64,000 bases of DNA from NCBI GenBank assembly GCA_033032175.1, contig CM065325.1:1082930-1146929 (forward strand), given 5' to 3'. The notes beneath the pieces are model-generated. The model saw only the letters and a list, made by a program, of their open reading frames with translations, had not been told where the DNA came from and did not search any database. This DNA is from Saturnia japonica. Lineage: Eukaryota > Arthropoda > Insecta > Lepidoptera > Saturniidae. Position 1 is the stretch's first letter; each line of letters opens with the position of its first letter. This document shows positions 39,401 to 49,649 of this stretch, piece by piece. The translations under genes were made by a program, and so were the position numbers.

Positions 39401-41185
39401 TTTTCCTCACCGCGCCCGCCGACAACGCACTCGTATAGCCAATCGTTGTTTTCACTTCCCATACTTGCCTAAAGCTTTCCAGATTACCTGATATTCATGG
39501 TTTCTGCCACGATACTTAGAATCTTGGCATATAGTTATATAACCTATAACTTTCCTCAATAAAAATGCTATAAAATGCAAAAAGATTTTCTGTAATCTGA
39601 CCGGTAGTTCCGCAGATTAGCGCGTTCAAACAAAAAAAAAATCTCATGAGCGTTATTATATTAAGTACTAGCTAACCCGCGCAACTACATTTGCGTCAGA
39701 TTAGGGAGAGAGAGAGAGGGTTAGAGAGAGTGGATCGTAGGCACCTAAATACAATTCTAAAGGAGCTGAAACATTTTTTATTTTGCTGCGGAGATATTTT
39801 AAAACTGTGATATCTCCTAAAATATTTATTGAAATCAATTAATGACAAATGTAATTTTGTTCAAAATGAAATACTTGTGATGAATATTGTATTTATTTCA
39901 ATAAGGATTAATACCATGTTTATAAAAATATTTTAGAACAAATTGTATTACCATAAAAAAGGTTATATTGAGTCAACCTTAAAAGGTAGACTTAAGCTAT
40001 CGCACACTTTTTTTATAACTTTTTAAGAGAGACAATTCCGTTACACATGATTGTTGTGTAACTTTAACCATTTATGCAGCGCAAGCAATGGAAGCTCTCA
40101 AAAGGAATAAACTTTTCCCTTTTTAGCAACATTTTTTATTGATGCTTCGCTCCTGTTGGACGTAACGTGATGTTATATAGCTTATAGTCTTTCTAGATAA
40201 ATGGGTTATCCAACATTAAAATATTTTTTCTATTTGAAATATTAGATCCTGAGATTAACGCGTTCAACCAAACAAACAAACTCTTCAGCTTCATAATATT
40301 ATTATAGTATAAATTAGGGATCCGTCCAGCTTCACACGAGTACAATTTAGAGTGTGGTGTATTTTATATTTTAAAAAAGCCTGATTTAGAGTTATCGCTT
40401 TAATATTGATAGATCATAACTTCTTAACTGTCTGTCGCCTAGTGGTACTAAACGCGACTGCTATGCTCGAGCTCCTAGGTTCGATTCTCAGCTCCATCAA
40501 AGTGTTATTGGGTTTTTCTATAAAATTATCAGTAGAAAATAGCTTCGCAGTTAACGTAATATTTTAAAATATCATGTAATTAGTTATTGTGTTAGATAAA
40601 AATAGTTACTGTGAGTCAACCTTAGGAAATAGATATATGCCATTGCGGACTTTTCTGTAGTCCTTTTAAAGTACTACAATTCTTTGCAACATTATTTTGA
40701 TGTATCTCATAAGGCTTAGTCAGCGTAAGCCATGTAAGCGCCCGAAAATCATTTTTTGACGACTTGTTTAAAAGTAATTGAAATATCTCTGCTATACAAA
40801 AACTTTAATTGGAATGTATTGTATAAATAAACCTTACGTAAAAAAATTCTAAATGGTCGTATAAGCCGTATTAAAACCCATTGCGCAATTTAAAATATCT
40901 AAGCGTACATAGGGACAGACAGCTTGAAGCGACTTTACTTTATACTATGTGTAGATTAGATTTTCGAAACTAAAATGCTAATTTCATACAGTTTTAGCTT
41001 GGATATTATCAAGAAACACGACGCTTGATGAAGAAATTCTACAGAAAGCACATAATGAATTAAACTCCATACCGTACGCTAGTGTTGCGTATTTAAAACA
41101 CGTGGACCAGAGGGAGGAAAAATGTAACTTTCACTGGACGGCGCACGTCCAAGCAGTCAGTTTGAACGATGAAGGTGCAAAATAA
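33413..41185 (+). CDS. LipB: secreted lipocalin, four exons
   Basis: Exons: 33413-33535, 35584-35791, 36544-36642, 40992-41185; phases 0, 1, 1; GT-AG throughout; 624 nt gives 207 aa, the usual lipocalin length. Residues 1-20 are a signal peptide (LLLVILIVFSIGLCSG). All three structurally conserved lipocalin regions are present: G44-Q-W46 (LGQWYEIERFP), T122-D-Y124 followed by AVVYGC133, and R151 in WILSRN. Cysteines fall at 28, 62, 70, 133 and 188; N92-S-T and N152-T-T are potential N-glycosylation sites. Closest in style to insect apolipoprotein D / bilin-binding proteins, so a secreted carrier of a pigment, lipid or odorant-like ligand is inferred. It is divergent from LipA, with 1.35 kb between start codons. 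Intron 1 holds a SINE and intron 3 holds Helitron-like copies. An AATAAA overlaps the stop codon and another lies at 41233. Confidence 0.92.
34238..34492 (-). mobile_element. tRNA-derived SINE, family S2 (copy 2)
   Basis: Very similar to copy 1 over its whole length, same CATA tail (34228-34240). In LipB intron 1, antisense to the gene. Confidence 0.85.
35340..35525. repeat. dispersed repeat, copy 2
   Basis: Same orientation as 24732-24960. Lies about 60 bp upstream of LipB exon 2. Confidence 0.6.
37690..38185 (-). mobile_element. Helitron-like fragment, family B
   Basis: Shares CCCGTGTATAAATTTCATAA and ATTTATTAATATAGCT with the 26968 copy. In LipB intron 3. Confidence 0.45.
39667..40310 (-). 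mobile_element. Helitron-like element, family A
   Basis: Inverted copy starting with CTAGCTAACCCGCGCAACT and ending near the TATAATAATATTATGAAGC head (minus strand). In LipB intron 3. A truncated relative (39500-39660) lies just before it. Confidence 0.6.
40429..40556 (+). mobile_element. tRNA-derived SINE, family S2 (partial, plus strand)
   Basis: Head GTCGCCTAGTGGTACTAAAC and TAGGTTCGATTCTCAG, then AAAGTGTTATTGGG as in the other copies, then it breaks off. In LipB intron 3. Confidence 0.65.
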
Positions 41186-41238
41186 ATTATTGAAAGTATG
41201 CAGCTTTTTTTTTTTTTTATGAAAATTTAAAAAATAAA
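41181..41238 (+). promoter_or_regulatory. LipB polyadenylation signals
   Basis: AATAAA occurs at 41181-41186, overlapping the TAA stop, and again at 41233-41238, 48 bases after the stop and following a T-rich run. The second is the likelier signal. Confidence 0.45.
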
Positions 41239-41239
41239 A

Positions 41240-44045
41240 TCAAATCCATAAAATACTTTATTCAATTAAGGCTCTAAGAAGACACTGACGGATATTGAAA
41301 CACTACGTTACAGGCGACTTTCCAGTCATCTAGTATGCAGGAAAAAAGCTCAACCGCTTATGTTAAATTTCGTAAGATTTTTTTGTACTGTTTTTATATA
41401 AATATCGCAGGTATATTGTCAAAGCCGTGATATTATAATTTATTTAGTGAAATTATAATTGCACGGTAAATTGTAAATCGGCTCCATTTATTACAGTTTA
41501 ATGGTAGTATTTTCAATTGATGATTATTTATTTCTGACACTCATCAGCAGTTCCAGTAGCCCGCTCGACTCGTGCATGATACCCAGGGTTCAAACCTATC
41601 CTAACTAATTTTACCATCACAACAGAAAAATGAACGGCATAAAACGTTAAAATTGGTTAAATTTAACGTAAACAACAAAATAATCCTTAAAAAAGGTACA
41701 ACATTATTTATAGAAAATAAGAAATGGAGCCGATTGACAATAATCCGTGCAATTATAATTCCACTCGTTAAACTATAATATGACGGCTTTGACAATATAC
41801 CTGCGACATACATATTATCTACAGTTAAATATAAAAAAAAAACATTGGAATGGTTAAGATACTAAATTCTTGATACTTGTTCCTGATTCATTCACGAAGT
41901 CCCATGTCATAAATTGCTCGAGTCATCCACTTTAGTAGTATAAATAAGGATATATCTCAGCTGCTGAAACGCACACAATAAAATACGGTAAGACATTAAA
42001 CTGTGGAAGTGAGCGAATTAGACTAACCTAGTAGTAGAAATATCTGTAAACCGGCGATCTTTCGGATAATCTAATAAGTACCTTTCACGTAAGTAAGTAC
42101 CAATAACTGTATAAAGTTTCAACTCAATCGGATGAATTATGTCCGAACGCATAGAATACGAACACACAAACATTCAATTTTATATGTAAGATAAAGTATG
42201 CAGGTACAATCAAAGAACAACGGATATCATCATGATCGTGGAAAAATACATAATACTGTTAAATTCGATACCCTCCTATCCCTTCCACAACAGAGCCACA
42301 TTCGATGGGTTTCGGAGCCACAGTTTTACGGTAACCTCTATCTCGACACGAACTAAAAAGTTCTCTGTGACTTATCTTTGTCGTATCGTGAAGCTGTCGA
42401 ACCTTCTCCCGGCCAATGTGTCCCTTCCTTCTTACGAAATCGGGTCCTTCAAGCGTAACTTGAAGAGTTATGTTTGCAAGCCGGCATGAAAGCGGTGACC
42501 GCCGATGGATTTAGATCTGTCGGTGGTCACCGTTGTGTTTGGATCGGGCTGTGTTTACAATCGGGGACAGTATCATCAATGTGCTGAGTTATAAAAAAAA
42601 AACTCTTTTCACATCATGTTCAAGTTATTTGGCGTAGGAAGTGTCCCATGTTTTCACTCGTGTTTTTTTCGATAAACTCTCCGCCGCACCACTGCGTCAC
42701 AGTCAATGCTCACGTTTAGCCCATTGATATTTTATAAGCAGATACAGCATTAACGCTCTTTACATGCAATCGTTAATGGCGGACATTTGTCCTTAGTTCG
42801 CTTTCAACTTGATACCGGCGTGAGCGAGAAGAAACCTTTATCTTTTTTTGACAACAGAGTTTCCGCCTTACGCTGTGATTTCCTATCTCTTTTGTTTCAA
42901 CATGCTTATAACAAAATTTTGTAAAAGTTTCAAATTGCTTTTAGTGCGAGTAACGCTTCCATTTATAAAACGTCATTGGTCTAAACTATCTTCGTTCTCA
43001 CTTCTCGTATTTGCCTACAGCGTGCTAAATTGATTGACGTTACTGCTACACTACTTAGAGCTGTAGAGTGAAGTTCTATACCTTTTCTAGATAAATAGAC
43101 TATACAATGCAAAAATAATTTTACAAATCCGACCGACAGTTCCTGAGATTAACGCGTTCAAACAAACAAACAAAAATCTCTTAAGATTTTTATTATTTAT
43201 ACTATTTAAATAATATATCTGCTTCATTTGAGATTAATAAAAAAATATCCTTTTGTGTCCTAAGTCTAGGCAAACATTTAATTAATCACGAAACATCCCA
43301 AACCTTCGATTTGTTCTAGAAAGATCTTACATAAGAGCTATAATATTGAATAATATATTGTATGCATTATTTTTGTATTAGTATAAAATGTAAAGTTGAT
43401 TTAGTATTTATGATTCTTTGGCCTCGTCTCGGAATGAGTTTAAAATATTTGATTTATTCTTTTTTACTTTTTGCCGAGTTTATTGTATTTTATTTATAGC
43501 AAAGTTTTATACTTCCCCTTTTTTTGTGCACGCTGTATTTACTAATGTTTTAATCAGACACGAATTTAACCAGTTATATAAATTACAAAATTTACTCCTG
43601 CACATGTTTACCTTCATTTTGCGGGGTGTTAGCTATGTGTATCCTAGTAGGTCGCGACTAACATGTACGTGGTGTTCATCTCTTACCAGTGACTGTTACT
43701 AGTTTTAACACGTTTCGGGAGAGTAGACAATGTATATTCAGCTGCCATAAGACTTACAAGCCGGCATTACTGGTGACATCATCAATCAGTTAACAGCTAC
43801 CTATTCATTATCATTCAGCAACATATTCAATCATTCCGCGGGACACAGTCGCAGATGATAATTGTATCAAATCGCAAACATCTTGCCGACTGTGTCACAC
43901 ATTTACTAGTTGCCATTGCTTTGTATTATTTTAAACACAACATGTTGAACAACAAATAAACAGATGAAAAAACGCATCGAAGTAAAGAAATAGAAGACAG
44001 TCGACAATCTCTCGGTAGCACCGTTGCTTCCATACATTATATTTC
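41240..44045. other. LipB 3' flank, LINE tail only
   Basis: Apart from the LINE tail at 42225-42600 and a Helitron-like scrap at 43080-43190, no gene was recognised. Confidence 0.5.
42225..42600 (+). mobile_element. LINE 3' tail, family 1
   Basis: Open frame 42232-42489 reads SFTVTSISTRTKKFSVTYLC and SYEIGSFKRNLKSYVCKPA, an RT C-terminus, followed by the same tail as at 30385 and an A run at 42592. Confidence 0.72.
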
Positions 44046-44049
44046 ATCG

Positions 44050-44318
44050 TTGTGGTCACAATCTCACTCCGATCTTAAGTAGCGTTGTGGCCCAAAATGG
44101 TAGCACGCTAAGCCTAGCGAAAGACTGGCTCTCAGTACAGCCGTCGGAACACACATATAGGCGAGAGTGGTAGTTAGCTAAGTGGACATTAGAAAAAGCT
44201 CCACCTCTGCATGCTGCATGCTGTGGTTTCATCACGATGCTTAGGCTCATTGCAGGGATTCGAACTCACGTCGATCGGCGCTTAGTCTATAGACGCTACC
44301 AACTGAGCCATCTATCTG
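44050..44318 (-). mobile_element. tRNA-derived SINE, family S3
   Basis: Minus-strand head ATGGCTCAGTTGGTAGCGTC (A box) and GAGTTCGAATCCCTGC (B box), about 240 bp body. Different body from S1 and S2. Single copy in the window. Confidence 0.65.
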
Positions 44319-44319
44319 T

Positions 44320-45085
44320 ACATCCCGACCCGACCTATTTTATTAAAAAGTAAATATCATTGTTTGAAATAATTCGTCTGTTGCAACATATTTTTAGAAC
44401 AAATTAATTTTAATTTTATTGAATAAATTATGAATCAGCCATTTACAAAAATCGGACTGTTATTTATTGCTCATTAATGATTACTTGAATTTATTTCCGT
44501 AGTGTTAGTGTTGTAACATTACGTTGTTTCTTACGACAAAAATTTTCCGGATTATTTTCCTTTTTTTCATTTGAAGAAAAAAAAAGTAAAGTAAGTAAGT
44601 TGAATTTGGTGGTAAAAGTAATGGTTACATTATTTATCTATAACGACGAGTGTGTTTTCATGTTATTTAAAGGTTTTGTTTTAAAAAAATATTGTATTTA
44701 AGCAATGTTCAAACAAAGACTTTATTTACGACAATTGCCCATACGACTAGGATGTCAGGTATGGCTATAAATTAAAGAAATACTGGATTTGGTTGTTAAA
44801 AAATCTGAGTAGTAAAGACATTTTTATTGAGTTATTTAAAAAAAAAAAAAAAATATACAGATCAATTGAGCTCGTGGAAATATGTAGGTTAGCATTTAAA
44901 GTCAATTTTGGACAAAATGGATTTTACTATATTTTATTTCTTTAAGCACACATTACAGATTATAAACAACACAAGAATAAATTAAAATTTTATATATTTT
45001 AGCTAACTTATAATTCAATATTTATTAATGTACATCAGGTGTAATTATTTCACAAAAAATTCTTACCTGAATACAGTAATACATT
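44320..45085. other. no gene recognised
   Basis: AT-rich up to the mariner end. Confidence 0.5.
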
Positions 45086-45945
45086 ACTACTCTGTCAAAG
45101 AAGTACCGGGAAAAGATCAATAATATACAAAATGTTAGGTATTCATTCAAATTTATTTTATCGCCTTCAAAGTATGCTCCTTCAAAAACGATACACTGAA
45201 GCCAACGAATAATCCAATCATCAAAACATTGTTTAAACGCTTTTTCCGGAATTGAGTTTAGTTCTCGTCGCGAATTCTCCTTTATCTCTTCTACTGAATG
45301 AAAACGGATACCACGAAGTGGTAATTTGAGTTTGGGGAAATGAAAGAAGTCGGCTGGAGCTATATCTGATGAAAAAGGTGGTTGCTCGATGGTATTTGTT
45401 GAGGTTTTAATCAAAAATTCGTTCACAATGATGGCCTTGTGTGAAGTTGCATTATCGTGGTGAAGAAATTTCTTTCCACATAAACGGCGCATAACACTGA
45501 AATAATATATTTTATTTACAGTTTGACCTTCCGGTAAGAATTTTGAGTGAGTCAAAGAAAATAAACATAATAACTTTGACTTTGATTGACTTTGGCGTGG
45601 TTTTTTCGGTTTCGGTTCAGTTGAAAGGCACCACTCCGAAACTTGTTGACTAGTTTTCATGTCAAACTCGTAAATCAACGTCTCACCACTAGTAACAATG
45701 CGTTTCATGAATGTTGGGTCGGAATTGACTCTTTCTAGAATACCCTCAGCGACTCTTAAGCGATTGAGCTTTAGGAGAAAATTCAGGTGTTTTGGGAATA
45801 GTGGAGCGGCAACATATTTCATACCCAATGATTATTTAAAATGATACGGATCGACTCGTGAGACACAGAAAGTTCAGCGGCTATCTCTCTCAAACTTGAA
45901 TGAGGATATTCAGTCACTTTACCTTCACTTTTGCGATGTTAACTT
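45025..45945 (-). pseudogene. mariner transposase, C-terminal part (split by the LTR element)
   Basis: The minus strand encodes a Tc1/mariner transposase of the SETMAR-like type common in insects: REIAAELSVSHESIRIIL (HTH, 45870-45925), then after a frameshift near 45828 GMKYVAAPLFPKHLNF, YEFDMKTSQQVSEW, LPEGQTVNKIYYFSVMRRL, LHHDNATSHKA and APADFFHFPKLK. Of the D-D-34-D triad the second (HHDNA) and third (APADFF) Asp are visible. The first is lost: the usual Gly-Asp-Glu-Thr is Ser-Gly-Glu-Thr. About 14 residues before HHDNA are missing. The outer end near 45088 reads CTCTGTCAAAGAAGTACCGG, which looks like a terminal repeat. A dead element. Confidence 0.88.
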
Positions 45946-46175
45946 TGTGGCGGCAAGCCAGTTTTCTGAATGAGAGAGGTGACAACACCGGATAGACGAG
46001 GTGTCATAAAGAAAAAGGTTCTAAAAACTATTGTGTGTTCTTTATGACTACAGTTGTTACTTAGCAACAGATTGTTATTAATTATTGATTAAAAGGTTCT
46101 AGTGTTATTTATTGTATTAATATAAAATTGTTATGTGTTCTCTGTTCGTGTTAATATAGATTAAAAGGTACTACA
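45946..46175 (+). repeat. 5' LTR
   Basis: 230 bp, TG...CA ends, identical to the 3' LTR. Confidence 0.95.
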
Positions 46176-46176
46176 T

Positions 46177-46190
46177 TGGTGACCCCGACG
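46177..46190 (+). promoter_or_regulatory. primer binding site, tRNA-Trp type
   Basis: TGGTGACCCCGACG starts one base after the 5' LTR. It is complementary to the 3' end expected of animal tRNA-Trp, ...CGTCGGGGTCA plus CCA (from knowledge of tRNA-Trp, not a search). Confidence 0.8.
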
Positions 46191-47173
46191 AAAAAAACAC
46201 ATAGGAATTTCAAGATAGTGTTATATAAAACACAAGGAGTACATAGCATGTTAGTACACAATAATTAGTTACTTTAATTACATAGACATAATCAAAAATG
46301 ACTGAGAAATGTCATAAAGTTTTATAAATAAAAACTTATAATTATGAATACCAACATACTTAAAATGTCTATTATAATTTAAATACAATGAAGAGAGAAT
46401 GAACATTTAATGGAGATTTTTCATCAAATTCTCAACCATCAAAGGAAAACAAGGATAGATACCTCATCAGGGAAAGCTGATTTTTTTCCAATTGTATGCG
46501 CTTGGCAAGATAAAGGAATACTTGGTGCAGTCATACACTAGACATGTCATAAACAGTGCAGAAAAGAATAACATCACTTGTGTTATCTCACATCATTGAC
46601 CCAAAAACTTTTACTTTTAGTTTATAACATGCATTGGTTGCAATAACATATGTTTTAATTATTTGTATTGTATATAAAATAAAAAAATACCATGCATATT
46701 TAACATTACGTACCTATTAGTTCGATAATACTTTTATATGTGTATACATATACTAGTAACTAGTATTAGTTCACCGACATTGTTTGTTTTGTGTTTATAA
46801 ACTTTTACTATGTTTTAAGGTAAATTACTATTTAATAACTATTATACTTAAATAGTTTAATTAGTCAGTTATTACACTTAAAGTTTTATTAAGTATAGAG
46901 AACTAACTACCTTAAAATTATTTTGTGCATTTTATATTCAACTTTGTTTATTGTATGTGAAAACTAATGCTTAAGGCCGTTTCACATGTATGTTACAGCA
47001 AACGGTGATAAATAATTGTACCATATAACATATGTTCTCAATTTTTTTTTTTTAGTTTGATTTAGGTTTTAATTGTTTGATTGATTTTTCTTTCCTTTCT
47101 CATACTTGTGTTACATTGTACTAATTTACTGTTTTCTTTGATTTATTCCTTAAATAAATATATATTTTTTACA
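46191..47173 (+). other. long AT-rich leader of the LTR element
   Basis: About 980 bp between primer site and gag with no long open frame. Near its 3' end a run of T ending in AG (about 47041-47055) looks like a splice acceptor, and AAGGTAAAT near 46820 looks like a donor. The region is far more AT-rich than pol. It may be a true leader, an intron or an insertion. Confidence 0.4.
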
Positions 47174-48030
47174 ATGTCTTCAGAAGAGGAACTGCAACAG
47201 CAGGTCAAAGACCTGCAAAGGCAATTGACACTTTTATCACCTGCACACCCGGGCCCTCGAATGTAAGTGGTGTATCAATTAAACTGAGCAGTTTCTGGGA
47301 GGACAAACCAAAGTTGTGGTTTGCTCAAGCAGAGGCCCAATTTGATATAGCTGGAATCACACAAGATTCAACAAAATATGGCCACATTTTATCTGTTCTG
47401 GATGCACGGGTGGCTGATGAGGTGGAGGATGTTATATCCAACCCGCCCGGAACTAATAAATATGAGCACCTCAAGAACGAGCTCATTCGCCGTTTATCAT
47501 TTTCTAAAGAACAGCGCGTCAGGAAGTTATTGAGCGAAGAACAACTTGGGGATAGGAAACCTTCTGCTTTCCTTCGCCACCTTCGCTCGCTTGCTGGCAC
47601 AACCGTTGGTGAGGAAGGCATATTGCGCGAACTATGGATGCGCCGTTTGCCGCATGAAGTTCAAAGGATCCTCATGGCTCAACTTGATTTGCCACTAGAC
47701 AAAGTGGCCCAAATTGCCGACGCCATTGTTGAAACTCCGTCAACCTCCACGTCAATGAGTGTGCATGCTGCGTCCGCACCTCCGCACAACGAACTCGACA
47801 GTATCAAGAATTGCCTGCTTGAACTGTCTAAAAAGGTTGACGCCCTCACTGCCGAACGCTCACATCGACGGACTAGGTCTAACTCACGTTCCCGTCCGAA
47901 GTCCAGGTCTTCATCCAAGTCTACGAGCCGTTGTTGGTATCATAAGAGATTTGCCACAAAGGCACATAAGTGCATTGCTCCTTGTAGCTGGAAGCTTGAC
48001 CAACCGGGAAACGTCAACAGCAGTCAGTAG
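47174..48030 (+). pseudogene. gag: gag polyprotein of the LTR element, frameshifted
   Basis: The N-terminus starts at ATG 47174 (MSSEEELQQQ..., a short coiled-coil-like segment) and meets TAA at 47264. The rest continues in another frame from about 47250, through SFWEDKPKLWFAQAEAQF and LRELWMRRLPHEVQRIL, typical of insect Ty3/gypsy capsid domains. It then has a Ser/Arg-rich basic stretch and the knuckle C-W-Y-H...H-K-C...P-C near 47930-47990. It ends at TAG 48030. The two frames overlap for about 100 bp, so a single small indel near 47247-47262 separates them; mutation or assembly error cannot be told apart. Role: structural shell and nucleic acid binding. Confidence 0.85.
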
Positions 48031-49649
48031 CGACGGCGTCTGACTGTGCCGACCATCCCGGCCGTCGTTTATTTGTCGGAGACACGGGGTCTAACATTCG
48101 ATATTTGATCGACACAGGCTCGGACATTTGCTGCTACCCACGCCAGTTGCTTAAGGGTCGTTGTAACCCTACTGAATTTGACGTTCGCGCGGCCAATGGT
48201 AGCGCTATAAAAACTAACGGCACCATTTCTCTCCAGTTGAACCTCGGATTGCGTCGCGTTTTCAGATGGAATTTTACTATCGCAGACGTGGGCACACCTA
48301 TAATTGGTTCTGACTTTTTATCCCATTACCACCTCTTGCCAGACTGCCGTAACAAAAAACTTATAGATGGTACCACGAGGCTGTCCACACCTGCTAGCAT
48401 CGCACAGGTGACACAGCCCAGTGTGAAAACAATCGTTGCCGGAGATTCGCCATTCATAAAAATTTTGGAGCAATTTCCGGACATCACGAGGCCCCCTGGT
48501 GTTCACCGGTTTATCAAACACTCGACGGTGCACCATATTATCACTACGGACGGCCCACCAGTCGCATGTCGTCCGCGTCGCCTCGCTTCACAGAAATTGC
48601 TAGCGGCCAAAAAAGAATTTGAAGACATGGTCACTTGTGGTGCAGCGCGCCTATCAAAAAGTCCTTGGTCTTCACCTTTACATATGGCAAAGAAGGGCCA
48701 AGACGGTTGGCGTCCCTGTGGGGACTACCGCGCTTTAAACGCACGTACGATTCCGGATCGTTATCCCGTGCGCCACATTGGGGATTTTAACCAGAACTTA
48801 GCTGGAGCTACAGTGTTTTCCACGGTAGACCTGGTGAAGGCCTATCAGCAAATACCGGTTAACCCCGAGGATATAGCCAAAACCGCGATAATCACGCCGT
48901 TCGGATTATATGAATTTCCATATATGACGTTCGGACTACGAAATGCAGGACAAACCTTCCAAAGGTTTATAGATGAGGTAGTGCGTGGCTTTGAGTTTTG
49001 TTTTCCGTATGTAGACGATATCTTGGTTTTTTCTCGCTCGTTTGAAGAGCACACTCAGCACCTTCGAGCACTTTTTCAACGTCTTTCCGAATTTGGTGTC
49101 GTGGTCAATACCTCAAAGTGCGTCTTTGGCGCCAAGGAAGTGACTTTCTTGGGCTACCGGATTTCCAAAGATGGCACTAGTCCACCACTGGAACGAATCG
49201 AAGCCCTAAAAAGCTACCCCATGCCTAAAACAGCTGAAGGTTTGCGCAGATTTTTGGGAATGGTCAATTTTTATCGTCGTTTTCTGCCAAACACGGCGGA
49301 GCTACAAGCTCCCCTCATAGATGTACTAGCCTCTACTCAACTGAAAGGCAGCAAACCTGTCCCTTGGACGTCAGAATTGGAAATGGTTTTTCAAAAATGC
49401 AAGGACCACTTAGCCAATGCTACGATTTTGGCTCACCCGAATACGGTTGCAGCTCTGGGACTTTTTACAGATGCTTCTTCCACTCACGTGGGAGCATGTC
49501 TACAACAGCGTGTGGAAGATGATTGGCAACCTCTTGCATTTTTTAGTAAAAAGCTTACTACCCGGCAATCAACCTGGCCGGCCTATTATCGAGAATTATT
49601 CGCAGTCTATGAGGCTGTTCAACACTTTCGACACATTTTGGAGGCATAA
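48000..49649 (+). pseudogene. pol: pol, first part: protease, reverse transcriptase, start of RNase H
   Basis: This frame is entered by the -1 shift from gag. The aspartic protease motif is LIDTGSD (Asp codon at 48111), followed by IIGSDFL. Reverse transcriptase shows [11 protein letters not shown], the [18 protein letters not shown] block and the catalytic YVDD at 49008-49019. Then come the RT thumb (FLGYRIS, FYRRFLP) and RNase H ([33 protein letters not shown]). It is cut by an in-frame TAA at 49647-49649, inside RNase H; the same frame continues directly after it. The product would convert genomic RNA to cDNA in cytoplasmic particles. Confidence 0.92.
48006..48068 (+). promoter_or_regulatory. 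-1 programmed ribosomal frameshift signal with H-type pseudoknot
   Basis: Slippery heptamer G-GGA-AAC at 48006-48012, in register with the gag frame. After an 8-nt spacer comes stem 1: 48021-48027 pairs with 48040-48046 (CAGTCAG/CTGACTG, 7 of 7). Stem 2 pairs the stem-1 loop 48031-48037 with 48061-48067 (CGACGGC/GCCGTCG, 7 of 7, plus a possible G-U at 48030/48068). Loop 1 is the gag stop TAG (48028-48030), 2 nt lie between the stems, and loop 2 is 14 nt. A -1 slip leads into the pol frame, which is closed upstream (stop at 47997) and open from 48000. GGGAAAC is a known retroviral slippery site (simian retrovirus 1 gag-pro). Function is inferred, but all parts have canonical spacing. Confidence 0.85.

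Noticed and set aside
47247..47266. Second programmed frameshift in gag
   Set aside because: No slippery heptamer or downstream structure was seen at the break, unlike 48006; a plain indel or assembly error is simpler.
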